DNA of 42,651 nucleotides from a virus, in the IMG/VR virus record IMGVR_UViG_3300010392_001236, positions 1 through 42,651 of that record; one strand, 5' to 3'. Below the pieces are notes generated by a model that worked only from the letters and a program-made list of their open reading frames with translations, ran no database searches and was not told where the DNA came from. The position numbers and the translations under genes were made by a program. This document shows, one piece after another, positions 1 through 6,647 of this stretch (positions are counted from its first letter, which is position 1; every line of letters starts with the position of its first letter).

Positions 1-29
1 AAGCCCCTCTTCTTTTTTCTCTCCCCCAA

Positions 30-584
30 TTGAATGATAATATGGAAACTACACTTAAACATAAAGCTGATACCAGTAAAGTACAAGTTGGAGATGTATT
101 CTCTAGGTTCTCTTGTGGTAAAGTCACTCAAGTTAGATTCGATGGATTTACCTTAAAGAATACAGATGGTTTAGAGTGGGATATTTCTAAATCTATTGTA
201 GAGAATGAGTTTGCCTTTGCCTCCCATACAGAAGGAGAGCCAGAAGTAATCAATCGTACAACTATGATTGAACTAGTAAAGCAATACCCTAGAGTAGCTA
301 TGAGTATTACCTTTACAAAGAAACCAGACCCTAAGCACACAGCTACTCTTCTTGCAGAAGGAAAAGCAGGAAAGACAGATCGACAATGGAACTCTCTTGT
401 AAAGTCTGCAATGCAAGGAGAGGAACGAGTAATGCAAGGAGTTCATCATAGAGAATTTGATGAACATGGAAGACTACGCTTCACTGAGATTGATGGAAAT
501 GGAGGAATGAGTGGACATAGGTTAGTTGACCTACGTACTATTACTGGACTCATTTTCCACAACCAAGAATACAAGGTGAAGTAA
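30..584 (+). CDS. Hypothetical protein, possibly 5'-partial
   Basis: An unrecognised 184-residue protein. The frame can start at TTG 30 or ATG 42, neither with a visible Shine-Dalgarno. The frame also stays open to the left edge, so the gene may begin outside the window. It is Lys/Glu-rich, with no signal peptide and no membrane segment. The C-terminal half (roughly residues 100-180) contains a run resembling a small soluble fold with FDEHGRLRF and GHRLVDLRTITG, but I cannot assign a family. It is followed by a structured non-coding region. Confidence 0.7.
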   Translation: MNDNMETTLKHKADTSKVQVGDVFSRFSCGKVTQVRFDGFTLKNTDGLEWDISKSIVENEFAFASHTEGEPEVINRTTMIELVKQYPRVAMSITFTKKPDPKHTATLLAEGKAGKTDRQWNSLVKSAMQGEERVMQGVHHREFDEHGRLRFTEIDGNGGMSGHRLVDLRTITGLIFHNQEYKVK

Positions 585-594
585 CTACCTTTCT

Positions 595-642
595 TTCTTT
601 CCTCGTGAGCCTCGTACTTCGGTCGAGAAGCCTTGGAAAGAA
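595..642 (+). other. Stem-loop between gene 1 and the tRNA-like region
   Basis: TTCTTTCC (595-602) is perfectly complementary to GGAAAGAA (635-642), and a smaller CTCG/CGAG stem sits inside. No T-run follows, so this is not an obvious intrinsic terminator. It lies just 5' of the first tRNA-like fold and could be a processing or protective hairpin. Confidence 0.45.
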
Positions 643-646
643 GAGT

Positions 647-876
647 GACCAAGTGGCGAAATAGGTAGCCGCTACCCCTAACGTGCAGAGCTAACTGAAC
701 TCGACTATTAAGGGGAGATTGATGACCAACCCATACGAACTGGGGTATTAGTTAGATTGTTTGGGGATTATCTATTTCCCGTCGGAGCGTGATATGCCGA
801 TTGTATCAACAACAAAACTAGCCACCACCTTTGGAAGAGTCGCTTTTATGCAGGGTGCAAATCCCTGCCTTGGTCA
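647..876 (+). ncRNA. tRNA-like element 1 (Leu-type ends, enlarged body)
   Basis: GACCAAG (647-653) pairs perfectly over 7 bp with CTTGGTC (869-875), as in an acceptor stem. The next bases, 654-672, match the D-arm of leucine tRNAs (GCG stem, AAATAGGTAG loop, CGC) except that conserved A21 is C. A T-arm-like hairpin CAGGG-TGCAAAT-CCCTG lies at 851-867, with G in place of T55. About 180 nt separate these halves where an anticodon arm and variable arm should fit. CCCCT/AGGGG (675-679 with 711-715) could be an anticodon stem, but no proper 7-nt loop results. No CCA is encoded. It could be an intron-bearing tRNA-Leu, a degenerate tRNA or a tRNA mimic. Confidence 0.4.
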
Positions 877-921
877 ATCCAGTAATAATCACCAAATACT
901 GGGATAACAACAATAGGTGAG

Positions 922-970
922 TTGTCGTATCCGTAGGAGGGGTGGAAGGGTTCAAATCCCAATACGACAA
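922..970 (+). ncRNA. tRNA-like element 2 (minihelix)
   Basis: TTGTCGTAT (922-930) and ATACGACAA (962-970) are perfect 9-bp complements. Inside, GGG-TTCAAAT-CCC (948-960) has the exact loop of a canonical T-arm, though with a 3-bp stem. Only 17 nt remain for D, anticodon and variable arms, so this is at most an acceptor/T-arm minihelix. A separate CCAGTA/TACTGG hairpin (879-884 with 897-902) precedes it. Function unknown. Confidence 0.35.
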
Positions 971-998
971 TTACTATTCACTATCTATAGGATCTATA

Positions 999-1100
999 AT
1001 GATACTTACCTTTGAACTAGGACCAGGTCTATTAACTTACCTCTTCTTCCTTACTTGTGCTGTCTTTGTAATGATCTGGCACATTGTAGGAGATAAGTAA
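999..1100 (+). CDS. Small membrane protein (33 aa)
   Basis: ATG 999 is preceded by AGGA at 989-992 (6-nt spacer) and runs to TAA 1098-1100. The product is almost entirely one hydrophobic segment (LLTYLFFLTCAVFVMIWHIV) with short polar ends, so a single-pass inner-membrane peptide is predicted. It sits between tRNA-like elements 2 and 3. No family is recognisable. It belongs to a set of tiny membrane proteins in this phage (also at 3657, 6489 and 12289). Confidence 0.6.
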   Translation: MILTFELGPGLLTYLFFLTCAVFVMIWHIVGDK

Positions 1101-1109
1101 TTCCTCTTT

Positions 1110-1207
1110 AGATGTCTTGTAGTACGGCGGCTCTTTCTCATGACAGTCGTTATCTCCCAACCCACTCCTAAACTACATTAACAAGGGTGAAAGTCCCAAG
1201 TGCATCT
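1110..1207 (+). ncRNA. tRNA-like element 3
   Basis: AGATG-T-CTTG (1110-1119) is complementary, with a small bulge, to CAAG-TG-CATCT near 1197-1207. Immediately 5' of the latter is GGG-TGAAAGT-CCC, a T-arm-like hairpin resembling those of the two preceding elements. The 98-nt size would suit a tRNA, but I cannot place a 5-bp anticodon stem or a standard D-arm. Confidence 0.3.
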
Positions 1208-1229
1208 TTTACTAACAAAAGGAATAGAA

Positions 1230-1616
1230 ATGACCCCACATCCACCCCTTGACCTTCTCTACAGAGAACACCTCAAGTACACCCCTAACGTACCTACTTA
1301 CAGTCCCCTTCTAGCACAGGCAGCACAATCACATGCAGAGTGGATGGCACAGAAAAGACGTCTATCTCACAGAGGAGCAGGAAACTCAACTCATAGTCAA
1401 AGAATAGCAGGGGCAGGATTTGAGTCTATGGCTTCTGCTGAGAACATTGCATCAGGCTACTCTCTACCAGTTCAGGTAATGGAAGCCTGGATGAAATCCC
1501 CTGGACACAAGAAAAACATTAGAACCCCTTACTCTTTCATAGGAATGGGAATGAAAGATAACTATTGGTGTGTTGTATTTGCAAACCCCGCTGACCCACA
1601 ATTGGTAATGCTGTAA
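1230..1616 (+). CDS. CAP-superfamily (SCP/PR-1/YkwD-like) protein
   Basis: A compact CAP domain of 128 residues. The typical blocks appear in order: AQSHAEWMAQ, LSHRG, SAENIASG, VMEAWMKSPGHKKNI and GMGMKDNYWCVVFA. The conserved His, Glu and second His of the CAP cavity are present (SHRG, AENIA, PGHKKNI). The start is taken at ATG 1230 because AAAAGGA lies at 1217-1223; a 10-codon upstream extension is open. No signal peptide is visible, which is unusual because bacterial CAP proteins are usually exported. A role at the cell envelope or in the virion is inference only. Confidence 0.85.
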   Translation: MTPHPPLDLLYREHLKYTPNVPTYSPLLAQAAQSHAEWMAQKRRLSHRGAGNSTHSQRIAGAGFESMASAENIASGYSLPVQVMEAWMKSPGHKKNIRTPYSFIGMGMKDNYWCVVFANPADPQLVML

Positions 1617-1786
1617 TGCTGACCACAGGTGATAAATTCATTGTCCCAGACACCCCTTACTTTCGTGAGAAAGGAGTAGTAGGACAAGAAGTACAGATAT
1701 TCGCAGTAACAGACTTTCACTATAGAGTCTGGACTAAAACAGGTATTGTTTCCCTTTCCATAGATGAGGTAAATAGAACACTATGA
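1616..1786 (+). CDS. Small hypothetical protein (56 aa)
   Basis: ATG 1616 overlaps the TAA of the CAP gene (TAATG), and the frame ends in a TGA overlapping the next ATG at 1783. This tight overlap with both neighbours supports real coding. The sequence begins MLTTGDKFIVPDTPYF and ends in a beta-rich stretch (YRVWTKTGIVSLSIDEV), like a small SH3-type barrel. Function unknown. Confidence 0.65.
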   Translation: MLTTGDKFIVPDTPYFREKGVVGQEVQIFAVTDFHYRVWTKTGIVSLSIDEVNRTL

Positions 1787-2031
1787 AAACCAAACACTCC
1801 TCCACCTACACTGTTTCCTACGCCGGCCTATACCACACAGTAGTAGCTCCTTCCCTCCAGAAAGCCTGTCGTCAGGCATTCAAGTATTGGATTTCCTCAG
1901 GACAGATTAAACGACAACCACAAACACGACCTGGTGGTGGATGGAAAGGTGTTACAGTTGATGGAGACTTTCAATTCAGAAGCATCGAGGATGTTACTCC
2001 GGAGAAATTTCTACCTAATCCAATTCATTGA
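1783..2031 (+). CDS. Hypothetical protein (82 aa)
   Basis: Starts by ATGA overlap with the preceding gene. The N-terminal beta-rich run (STYTVSYAGLYHTVVAPSLQKACRQAF) is followed by an SGQIKRQPQTRPGGGWKG linker. The first copies of the dispersed pyrimidine-CCAGAAAG motif lie inside it (1851-1864). No family assigned. Confidence 0.65.
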   Translation: MKTKHSSTYTVSYAGLYHTVVAPSLQKACRQAFKYWISSGQIKRQPQTRPGGGWKGVTVDGDFQFRSIEDVTPEKFLPNPIH

Positions 2032-2164
2032 TGGTCCATTAGCTGGTAAGCACACGTATTCAAAAGAGATGAGAGACACCATTAAAGTAGATGAGTATTC
2101 TTACTACTGGATTGTCTCTCACAGAAACAAAGCACACCAATACAGGTACTACGAAGAACAATGA
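1991..2164 (+). CDS. Small DGP-type protein
   Basis: The frame is open from 1934, but the protein-like part begins at ATG 1991 (MLLRRNFYLIQFIDGPLAG), with GAGG directly upstream. It overlaps the previous gene by 41 nt and ends in ATGA overlap with thyX. The DGPLAGK signature followed by a beta hairpin resembles a short domain seen in many phage hypotheticals. A similar opening (VKILDGQHKG) occurs in the gene at 9636. Function unknown; the start codon is uncertain. Confidence 0.5.
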   Translation: MLLRRNFYLIQFIDGPLAGKHTYSKEMRDTIKVDEYSYYWIVSHRNKAHQYRYYEEQ

Positions 2165-3213
2165 CCTCCCCACTCACTTGGAAGAAATTCCACCCACTAA
2201 CCGATCAGAATGCCTTTATCTGTCTTGTAGACAGTATGGGAGACGACTCAAGCATTGTACAAGCAGCAAGAGTAAGCTATGGAAAGGATAAACAAGCAGA
2301 CGATATAGAAATCTTTAAGCAAGCTTTTCCTAATGAACCTGTACCAGAAAATACATTCCGAAACTGGGAAGATGGGTATTTAGCAACAAATTGGTTATTA
2401 CCTATAGATGGAAAAACTTATTATGAAGGTAGTAGTTCTACAGATAACATAAGAAAATACGATAAATTATGGAAAGAGAGAAATTTGGAAACACCTGTAA
2501 AAGACCGCAACTTAATCCGTTACCTTCTCAATCACGGACACACCACACCCTTTGAGATGGTTGAAATCAAATTCATGGTACAAGTACCAATGGATTGTTG
2601 GAGGCAGTGGATTCGACACAGAACTGCATCTGTTAATGAGTACTCTACTCGTTACACAGAAGCATTAGACTTCTTCCAAGTAACTGATCCTAAGGAATGG
2701 AGGTTACAAGCCACAAGTAATAAACAAGGAAGTAGTGGATACCTGGAAGAAGGAAAAGGAGGTGCCAATCTTAGTGCAACGGAAAAGGCCTATCATAATA
2801 CAGCTAAGCATTTGTACCAAACTCGCTTAGACCTAGGAGTCGCCAAAGAACAAGCCCGCAAAGACCTACCCCTTTCAACCTACACTCGTGCCTACTGGAA
2901 ATGTGACTTACACAACATCTTTAACTTCCTACGTCTACGAATGGATTCTCATGCTCAATTAGAGATCCGTCAATTTGCCAACTGTATGTTTGAGATTGTT
3001 AAGTCTATTTGCCCAGTAGCTTGTGAAGCATTCGAGGACTACGTATTACATGCAAAGAAATTTAGTAGAATGGAAATGGGAGTGTTAAGAGAATTACTAA
3101 GTGTTCTGCCAGATGGCTCTATTGTTAATTCGGACTACCATGGTAGAGAAGCAAAACCATCTTCAATGACAGACCGTGAGTGGAAAGAGTTTCAGGAGAA
3201 AGTAGCACTATGA
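2161..3213 (+). CDS. thyX: Flavin-dependent thymidylate synthase ThyX
   Basis: Makes dTMP from dUMP using FAD, NADPH and methylene-tetrahydrofolate, supplying thymidine for phage replication. The diagnostic ThyX motif RHRTASVNEYSTR is complete near residues 156-168, after FEMVEIKFMVQVPMDCWRQW. Downstream helices with DLPLSTYTRAYWKCDLHNIFNFLRLR and AQLEIRQFA match the substrate-binding half. At 350 residues it exceeds the usual 220-260. The excess includes about 60 residues between ARVSYGKD and DRNLIRYLLNHGHTTP, and another stretch after the ThyX motif. It is followed by overlapping DUF3310-like and small genes. Confidence 0.95.
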   Translation: MTSPLTWKKFHPLTDQNAFICLVDSMGDDSSIVQAARVSYGKDKQADDIEIFKQAFPNEPVPENTFRNWEDGYLATNWLLPIDGKTYYEGSSSTDNIRKYDKLWKERNLETPVKDRNLIRYLLNHGHTTPFEMVEIKFMVQVPMDCWRQWIRHRTASVNEYSTRYTEALDFFQVTDPKEWRLQATSNKQGSSGYLEEGKGGANLSATEKAYHNTAKHLYQTRLDLGVAKEQARKDLPLSTYTRAYWKCDLHNIFNFLRLRMDSHAQLEIRQFANCMFEIVKSICPVACEAFEDYVLHAKKFSRMEMGVLRELLSVLPDGSIVNSDYHGREAKPSSMTDREWKEFQEKVAL

Positions 3214-3419
3214 ATGATCCCGTAAATCACCCATCTCATTATACCTCTCATCCCTCAGGAATTGAGGTAATTCAAATTACTCGTCACATGGGATTTAATC
3301 TAGGTAATGTAATTAAGTATGTTCTTAGAGCAGATCACAAAGGAAATACTATTGAAGACTTAAAGAAAGCACAGTGGTACTTAGCCGATAAGATAAAGAA
3401 ATTAGAGGATTCACAATGA
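3210..3419 (+). CDS. DUF3310-like protein (nucleotide-kinase-annotated family)
   Basis: A 69-residue protein starting at ATG 3210, which overlaps the thyX stop by ATGA. NDPVNHPSHY at the start, GIEVIQITRHMGFNLGNVIKYVLRADHKG in the middle and DLKKAQWYLADKI at the end match the phage family DUF3310, often annotated 'protein of unknown function/nucleotide kinase'. Kinase activity is not evident, because there is no P-loop. The location next to thyX fits nucleotide metabolism. Confidence 0.85.
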   Translation: MNDPVNHPSHYTSHPSGIEVIQITRHMGFNLGNVIKYVLRADHKGNTIEDLKKAQWYLADKIKKLEDSQ

Positions 3420-3676
3420 CCCCAGAACAACTAATTACTAGAGGACAAGAGTGTCAACGACTAAAAGAGAAATTAAGTATCTTACAGACAGATGATTGTT
3501 ACTTAATCGTAGGTAAAGAAAATATTTTCTTTAGGACAAATTCTAGTGAGGGATTAACACCCACAGAGGAACAGCGAGAAATCCTACGAACTGTTAGTAA
3601 TATGGTAAAGCATAAAATGATAAGCTCCCTACAACAACAAATGGAAGAACTTACTAATGACACAGGAACAGCGTAA
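3416..3676 (+). CDS. Hypothetical protein (86 aa)
   Basis: Begins by ATGA overlap with the DUF3310-like gene. Predicted mostly helical with charged N- and C-terminal helices (QECQRLKEKLSIL, VKHKMISSLQQQMEEL). No recognised domain. It overlaps the start of the next small gene by 20 nt. Confidence 0.65.
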   Translation: MTPEQLITRGQECQRLKEKLSILQTDDCYLIVGKENIFFRTNSSEGLTPTEEQREILRTVSNMVKHKMISSLQQQMEELTNDTGTA

Positions 3677-3785
3677 AGGAACAGGATTCGTTCTAGCTTG
3701 TCTAGCTGGAGCTTCTCTAACAGTGTGGTGGCAATCTCCCTCTCCCTATGTACTAGGACTGTGGATACTTACAATCAAGCCCTAA
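3657..3785 (+). CDS. Small membrane protein (42 aa)
   Basis: ATG 3657 to TAA 3783-3785. After a polar start (MTQEQRKGTG) comes FVLACLAGASLTVWW, then a second hydrophobic stretch YVLGLWILTI. One or two membrane passes are likely. AATGGAAGAA about 10 nt upstream could act as a ribosome site. It occupies the reading frame between two longer genes and matches the pattern of tiny membrane proteins elsewhere in this genome. Confidence 0.5.
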   Translation: MTQEQRKGTGFVLACLAGASLTVWWQSPSPYVLGLWILTIKP

Positions 3786-4090
3786 AACAGCTAGAACTAA
3801 TCACTAGAGACTGTGGGTGGTTCGTCTACTGTTATGAAGAAGAGGAGTGGCATCTTTACAATGACGAAGATGAACTTCTCTTCGCCAGAAAGACAATAGA
3901 GGAACTAGCAGAAGCTAAACAACTAGGCTTCACTCATAAACATGATGATACCTGTGTTGATACAAGAAAGTATGGTAAGAGAGCTTATGTAGCACCTACT
4001 AAGAACGATAATCCTGCCCTAGATGATAGGGAAGAAAGAACAAAGACAATCCATGGAACAGACGAGGAGAAAGGTGCTTCTAGCAGTTGA
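3761..4090 (+). CDS. Hypothetical acidic protein
   Basis: The frame is open from TTG 3698, but the part before GTG 3761 overlaps the membrane-peptide gene and reads like an out-of-frame shadow. From GTG 3761 the product (109 aa) has a helix (TYNQALKQLELITRDC), then GWFVYCYEEEEWHLYNDEDELLFARKTIEELAEAKQLGF, then a charged disordered tail. The ELAEAKQLG run resembles short phage proteins displaying local features of their own sequence, but no family is assigned. The start is uncertain. Confidence 0.5.
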   Translation: MDTYNQALKQLELITRDCGWFVYCYEEEEWHLYNDEDELLFARKTIEELAEAKQLGFTHKHDDTCVDTRKYGKRAYVAPTKNDNPALDDREERTKTIHGTDEEKGASSS

Positions 4091-5996
4091 CACTGAAACA
4101 ACAGGAACTGACTTCTTCCACGGTTGTCGTCCTTTTATGATTACAGCATGTGATGGTAAGTCTAACTATCACTGGACAGGGGAGGTAAACCCATATGACA
4201 GAGCAGAAGTAACATGGCAAGAGGAGGATTTAGAAGAGGCAAGGACTCTTCTCTCCTCTGCCTCCACCCTTCTCATGCACAACTCCAAGTTTGATGTAAG
4301 GGCACTCCACTCCATAGGAATAGACTTAACATCTTCATGGGATAGAATTGAAGATACTATGATTGCTTCCCACGTATGTTGCAGTGGAGAGCGTCACGCA
4401 CTTAAACAACTAGCCTTCCGATACTTGGGGTATGCCAATGAAGAACAGAAGAAGCTAAAGGCAGCAGTCCTTAAAGCTAGACAAGAACATAAGGACTATG
4501 ATCTAGCTAAAGAAGGACACCATACAATGCCAGGAGAAGGAGGACCAGGTACTAGTTGGTCTTCAATGGATTACTGGTTGTGCATTGATGAATGTACTAG
4601 ATATGGTATTGATGATGTAGAGATGACCTGGTTAATGTGGCAACTCTACAAGAATGTCATGGCTAAGTATTCTCTAAGGGATGTTTATGAAGAGAGGAAA
4701 GCCCTCCTCAAGATTACCTATGAAATGCAATCACACGGGATGCACCTCTACACTGATGCAGTAGAGGAACAGATCGCACTACAAGGTGTTATGAGGACTA
4801 TCCTCTCCAGAAAGATACATGAGGAGTGCCAATTAGGTAATGACTTAGACTTTACTAATGAGAAGCATATCTCTTTCTTTCTCTTCAACGTACTTGAACT
4901 ACCAGTAACTCACAGATCAGAGAAAACTGGTAAACCCCTAATGAATAAGGATGTGATAGATGGATACATCAAAACCTACCCTGAACATACACCACTGCAA
5001 CACTTTGCAGATTTTAGAAGGGAGGGTACAAAGAGAGGATACCTTTCGTCATATCTCAAATGGGTCGATGATAGTGATTACATCCACAGTGACATGCTCA
5101 TTACGGGGACCAGAGAGACAAGACAAGCCAGTAGAAACCCTAACACTCAGAACATTGACAAAGCACTTACAAACATATTTGGACCTCCTAAAGGAAAAGT
5201 ATGGTTAGTTTATGACTTGGTAAACATTGAGCTTCGTATCTGGGGATATGAAGTAGGTAATAAAGAACTAACATCCATCTTCGACCAAAAGAAGTCTTTC
5301 CATGCAGAAATCGCAAGAACCCTCTATCCCCGCACCTTCAAACAATGTGAAGAAAGATCAATCCCGTTCAAAGTCCTCTTTAACGGAACCTACTACCAAT
5401 GGATCAAGAATGGAAACTTCTGCATTATCTATGGAGGCTCTGAAAAGAAGGCAATTACTACGTACAAGGCTGTTTCAGATGAAGTGCTCTTACACGAGGC
5501 TTGGCCAAAAGAGTATGCTCCGCCCTCCGCCAAAGCAAAACACTTAACTAATGCCTATACTAAGATTGTAGGTAGGTTTCCCGAAGTACCAAAGTTCACA
5601 GCCTCTAAGATTAAAGAAGTATTTGACAATGACAAGAAATATGGATACCCCTTCATCACCTGTAAGGGAGGATACAGACTTGACGTCAACCCAGATCAAA
5701 TCTATACTACAGCGTGTAATTACTTTTGCCAAGGAAGTGCCGGATACATCATCGGACTCGCAATGCAAGAAGTTGACAGGAACCCTGATTATAGGGAAGC
5801 AGGGGCAGCAATGGTCAATCAAGTCCATGACTCCTTGTACATCGAAGTAGACAGGGATAAGTGTACTCCTTCCCTCCAGGAAAGTCTAAAGCGTAGCATT
5901 GAAGCAGGAGGAGAACGTCTTCTCCCAACCTGTGAAGCAGAACTAGAGAAAATCATCTACCACCCCGAGGAAGACCCAAGTGACTCCCTATGTTAA
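4053..5996 (+). CDS. Family A DNA polymerase with 3'-5' exonuclease
   Basis: Replicative T7/Pol I-type polymerase of about 647 residues without a 5'-nuclease domain. Exonuclease motifs: DTETTG (Exo I), HNSKFDV (Exo II) and YGIDDVEM (Exo III) carry the metal-binding acids. Polymerase motif A is YDLVNIELRIWG near residue 390. Motif B is KNGNFCIIYGG near 452. Motif C is QVHDSLYIEV near 590. In motif B the Lys, Phe, Tyr and Gly line up with E. coli K758, F762, Y766 and G767, but the position of R754 is Tyr. ATG 4053 is preferred to ATG 4023 because the protein-like sequence begins there. Copies of the dispersed motif lie at 4801 and 5870. Confidence 0.95.
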   Translation: MEQTRRKVLLAVDTETTGTDFFHGCRPFMITACDGKSNYHWTGEVNPYDRAEVTWQEEDLEEARTLLSSASTLLMHNSKFDVRALHSIGIDLTSSWDRIEDTMIASHVCCSGERHALKQLAFRYLGYANEEQKKLKAAVLKARQEHKDYDLAKEGHHTMPGEGGPGTSWSSMDYWLCIDECTRYGIDDVEMTWLMWQLYKNVMAKYSLRDVYEERKALLKITYEMQSHGMHLYTDAVEEQIALQGVMRTILSRKIHEECQLGNDLDFTNEKHISFFLFNVLELPVTHRSEKTGKPLMNKDVIDGYIKTYPEHTPLQHFADFRREGTKRGYLSSYLKWVDDSDYIHSDMLITGTRETRQASRNPNTQNIDKALTNIFGPPKGKVWLVYDLVNIELRIWGYEVGNKELTSIFDQKKSFHAEIARTLYPRTFKQCEERSIPFKVLFNGTYYQWIKNGNFCIIYGGSEKKAITTYKAVSDEVLLHEAWPKEYAPPSAKAKHLTNAYTKIVGRFPEVPKFTASKIKEVFDNDKKYGYPFITCKGGYRLDVNPDQIYTTACNYFCQGSAGYIIGLAMQEVDRNPDYREAGAAMVNQVHDSLYIEVDRDKCTPSLQESLKRSIEAGGERLLPTCEAELEKIIYHPEEDPSDSLC

Positions 5997-6471
5997 ACGT
6001 AGAGAAGGTATGCTCTACTACAAAATTATAGAAGAAATGATCCTATCCTTTGCTCCCTCAGGTAATACATTCATTGATGTAGGAAATGGTGGTACAGATG
6101 TAATTACCTATGGTACTTACTCTAGAAGGATAGTAGTAGATCCCTCTTCCCTCCCAGAAAGAGAAGGAGTAGAGACTATCAAAGGTAAGTGGGTAACTGT
6201 CCCTCTCCCAGTAGAAAAGGCTGACTTAGTTACTTGTTGTCAAACACTAGAACATATTAGAGACTATGCTCCCTTTGTAAAACGTCTATTCTCAGTAGGA
6301 ACCACTGTACTTATCTCAGTTCCCTACAAGTGGTCTAAGGGAGCAAGTAAAGGGCACATCCACGATCCTATTGATGAAGATAAACTAGAGAAGATGACAG
6401 GCAGGGTTCCTTACATAAGTAGTATTGTTAGGGAACCAGAAGGACCACAACGAATGATCTGTTTGTACTGA
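5980..6471 (+). CDS. SAM-dependent methyltransferase-like protein
   Basis: Starts at GTG 5980 with GAGGAAG about 6 nt upstream, overlapping the polymerase 3' end by 17 nt. A shortened class I methyltransferase fold: a SAM-binding loop FIDVGNGGTD, an acidic strand end RIVVDPSSL, and ADLVTCCQTLEHI as motif IV, followed by VLISVPYKW and a HIHDPIDEDKL block typical of small phage and sugar-type methyltransferases. Substrate unknown. The 163-residue length is short for the family but all core strands appear present. Confidence 0.7.
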   Translation: MTPYVKRREGMLYYKIIEEMILSFAPSGNTFIDVGNGGTDVITYGTYSRRIVVDPSSLPEREGVETIKGKWVTVPLPVEKADLVTCCQTLEHIRDYAPFVKRLFSVGTTVLISVPYKWSKGASKGHIHDPIDEDKLEKMTGRVPYISSIVREPEGPQRMICLY

Positions 6472-6488
6472 AAGGAGAAACTAAAACA

Positions 6489-6647
6489 ATGACTACAGAA
6501 TTACTTCTAGGATTCTTACTATATTTTCTTTACAGTATGAATTCTTTGATGGTTTGGTATAAAGCAGAGTCTTCACACAAAGATACGACTGTAATTGTAG
6601 ATCTAATAGCATCTGCTCTAATTATTGCTTATCTGGTAAAGAACTAA
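6489..6647 (+). CDS. Small two-pass membrane protein (52 aa)
   Basis: ATG 6489 lies 8 nt after AAAGGAG, and the TAA overlaps the next ATG at 6647. Two hydrophobic stretches (LLLGFLLYFLYSM and IVDLIASALIIAYLV) are separated by a polar loop WYKAESSHKD. This layout closely parallels the 58-residue protein at 12289, whose loop is YTKEES. The two may be paralogues. Function unknown. Confidence 0.65.
   Translation: MTTELLLGFLLYFLYSMNSLMVWYKAESSHKDTTVIVDLIASALIIAYLVKN

Noticed and set aside
647-876. Group I intron in a tRNA-Leu gene
   Set aside because: The 5' and 3' tRNA halves fit, but I could not find the P/Q/R/S core motifs or a proper anticodon loop at the junctions; kept as a tRNA-like element only.
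647-876. tmRNA
   Set aside because: The D-arm is leucine-type, no resume codon and tag ending in ALAA-like residues is seen, and the minor frame MTNPYELGY does not look like a tag.
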